Under the pieces are notes generated by a model that saw nothing but the letters and a program-made list of their open reading frames with translations, was not told the origin of the DNA and did no database searches. Below are positions 22,877 through 24,519 of a DNA stretch of 24,519 nt, piece by piece; the first letter of the stretch is position 1; each line of letters begins with the position of its first letter. The DNA is from Bdellovibrio sp. (GTDB taxonomy: Bacteria > Myxococcota > SpSt-1050): contig DYEF01000094.1 in NCBI GenBank assembly GCA_020725805.1, positions 1-24,519 of the forward strand, written 5' to 3'. The position numbers and the translations under genes are program-made.

Positions 22877-24280
22877 ATGTTTATCAAGACGAGGTATCTC
22901 TTATTGCTTTTAACTGTATTTGTGATTTGCTCATGCGAGAGGAGTGAAGGCCTGAAAGTGGAGGAGGATGTGCTGGGTTATCAGAGCTGCAGTTTCGATA
23001 TGGAGTGTGGCGGAGGGAGATATTGCGATGAGGAGAAGAAGGTCTGTTCAATAGATTGTGTTTCTTCCAAGGACTGCGTCTTCAAACTCAAATCACCTGA
23101 GGAAGAGAATATTTACGAATGTTCTCCCTGCGGCAGATGTATCGGGAAGGGGACCAAGGATGAAAAGTGTGTAATTACAAAGGACATCCCCTGTCAGAGC
23201 GATTCGGAGTGTCAGGAGGTTTATAAAAGCACGAGTTACATATGCAGAAACGAGTATTGTGTGCTCAAGTGCAATGATGACGGAGACTGCAAAAGGGTTG
23301 GCCGCGGTTTTTATTGCAAGACTGATGAAAAGGTCTGTTACAGACGTTGTTTCAGAGACCTCGATTGCTATCTGCACGGGTGGCAGTATGAATGTGAACT
23401 GCCGTCCGGTGTTGACAAGGAGAAGAACGAGAAGGCTGAGGTCGGCAAGGAGGTATTTGGAGAATGTGTGTTGAGGGAGGGAGGGATCGATTGGGGTAGA
23501 GATAACAATCCGTCAAAACCAGCATTTAAGTATCAGGGAATCTGGGGATTTATGATGAATACAGCAGTGAGAACGTTACACGTGCCACTTGTAAATTCGC
23601 AGGATACCGTCTCCAATAATTACATTCTGGTAAAGATTGTTCAGAAGGGTGACCAGCTGGTCTTTTACGAAAAGTGGTGTTCGATTGAACTCAGGAATTT
23701 CAATGACGATAATCCGAACTGGCAGGATCTGGCCTGGATGATTACACCAGAAAGATATTCCGATAATATTCCAATAAATCTCCATAAAGTGATGATTGTA
23801 CCTGAGCTAAAGTCAGGTGCAATAATGGAGACAGACAGGCTGCTTGAAATAAGGGGCGCTGTTCTGGAGAATCCGGAGACAGACCCTCTCCCTACTCATT
23901 ATAATCCGGAAGATCCGAGGATAATTGATCAGGACAGAGACGGAAAACCGGGTATGACTAATATGATGTCAGGGGTTTTAACGGGTGAAGTATATAATGT
24001 TCAGCGATGGTGGGTTAAGTTTTATATCAATGTTGTAGACGAAAATCATCTACAGGGACTACTGGACCACGGGAGTGAACAGAATATTATCGATGCAAAT
24101 CCCAAGAGCCTTATTTACGATACAGAATGTATTAAGCATCCGAATGAAAAACATAGTTATTTCAGGGCACTAAGGATGCCCGATACAGCATCCTGTGCGG
24201 ATGTCCTTTATGAGGCAAAGAAGGTAAAGGGGAGCTGGCTTGAATTCGAATGGCTCTATAACCCCGATAAAAAACCATAA
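22877..24280 (+). CDS. Cys-rich lipoprotein, unknown function
   Basis: GGCGGAGG lies just upstream of the ATG. A hydrophobic signal ends at VICSC20, a plausible lipobox. Residues ~38-200 contain a dense set of small Cys-rich modules of the 'C.FDMECGGGRYC' and 'C.DDGDC' type, also seen in the other lipoproteins of this window. The C-terminal ~260 residues are mainly beta and rich in Trp. They begin with a YQGIWGFMMNTAVRT segment, have only a few Cys, and look like a folded lipocalin-like or beta-sandwich domain that I do not recognise. An acidic DQDRDGKPG loop may bind calcium. The gene follows the FadL-type barrel gene by 15 nt in the same operon, so it may be an outer-membrane or surface partner of the channel. 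That role is inference. Confidence 0.7.
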   Translation: MFIKTRYLLLLLTVFVICSCERSEGLKVEEDVLGYQSCSFDMECGGGRYCDEEKKVCSIDCVSSKDCVFKLKSPEEENIYECSPCGRCIGKGTKDEKCVITKDIPCQSDSECQEVYKSTSYICRNEYCVLKCNDDGDCKRVGRGFYCKTDEKVCYRRCFRDLDCYLHGWQYECELPSGVDKEKNEKAEVGKEVFGECVLREGGIDWGRDNNPSKPAFKYQGIWGFMMNTAVRTLHVPLVNSQDTVSNNYILVKIVQKGDQLVFYEKWCSIELRNFNDDNPNWQDLAWMITPERYSDNIPINLHKVMIVPELKSGAIMETDRLLEIRGAVLENPETDPLPTHYNPEDPRIIDQDRDGKPGMTNMMSGVLTGEVYNVQRWWVKFYINVVDENHLQGLLDHGSEQNIIDANPKSLIYDTECIKHPNEKHSYFRALRMPDTASCADVLYEAKKVKGSWLEFEWLYNPDKKP

Positions 24281-24407
24281 AATTTCTTTTTCGTCATAAA
24301 ATCCAACGAGAGCCATAATTAAGGTATTCATTTCTTATAAAATACTATTCTTGTTTATCTATTTATTTGCTAATGCTTTTATATGTAAGTACTCGGAGGG
24401 GGAAAAT

Positions 24408-24423
24408 ATATATTGCAATATAT
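24408..24423. other. 16-bp AT-rich palindrome in the gene-free right end
   Basis: ATATATTGCAATATAT is perfectly self-complementary and lies just after a GGAGGGGG purine run (24396-24402). The 239 bp from 24281 to the window end are AT-rich, and I see no supported gene or clear terminator there. The purine run looks like a Shine-Dalgarno, but the frames after it stop within a few codons. Confidence 0.3.
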
Positions 24424-24519
24424 GGCATAATCTTCATAAATAATATCCGAAAGACTGCACGGACTGGACCGGTTTATACCCGTATTTATGAAAGGTGGGT
24501 TGTCCTCCATATTTTTTTG

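Overview
The window reads as a chromosomal segment of a Gram-negative bacterium of moderate GC. The support for Gram-negative is a TolB, a FadL-type outer-membrane barrel and many lipoproteins. Cysteine-rich 'SDxDC' modules recur in the lipoproteins and one gene is a very large CoA-activase-type ATPase. Both suggest an anaerobic deltaproteobacterium- or Myxococcota-like lineage, but this placement is inference and no rRNA or other marker gene is present. No phage, IS element or CRISPR array was seen.

Left part (1-2241): the tail of an unknown charged coiled-coil protein, then a soluble diadenylate cyclase (c-di-AMP synthase) on the minus strand with a good promoter. Divergent from it is a radical SAM gene interrupted by one in-frame TGA. 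The reading frame continues past the TGA for 87 more codons and encodes the expected C-terminal cysteine cluster.

Signalling block (2301-8677, plus strand): an extended -10 promoter is followed by an 862-aa lipoprotein that looks like a two-barrel TULIP/BPI-type lipid-binding protein. Next come a REC-GGDEF response regulator, a FecR-like coiled-coil lipoprotein and a membrane histidine kinase. The last three genes overlap (20 nt and an ATGA), so this looks like one translationally coupled envelope-sensing operon with c-di-GMP output. A lone tolB follows (8714-10009), then a 1428-aa protein with two BadF/HgdC-type ATPase domains and DUF2229/HGD-D-like parts (10145-14431).

Right part: the activase gene meets a minus-strand gene stop codon to stop codon with no base between them. 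That gene encodes a 972-aa lipoprotein with four to five Cys-rich modules, six ~115-aa PPC-like repeats and a P-domain-like C-terminus. The next 509-bp gap is a repeat island with five imperfect palindromes of one family in alternating orientation, two heptad microrepeats and a 16-bp palindrome. Beyond it are a gingipain-like (C25) cysteine peptidase on the minus strand, a divergent regulatory region with a strong promoter and several dyads, a FadL-type barrel, and a further Cys-rich lipoprotein in the same operon. The final ~240 bp hold no supported gene.

Together the region is mainly envelope biology: secreted or lipid-anchored proteins, an outer-membrane channel, a protease and an envelope-to-c-di-GMP signalling cassette. 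A c-di-AMP synthase lies nearby.
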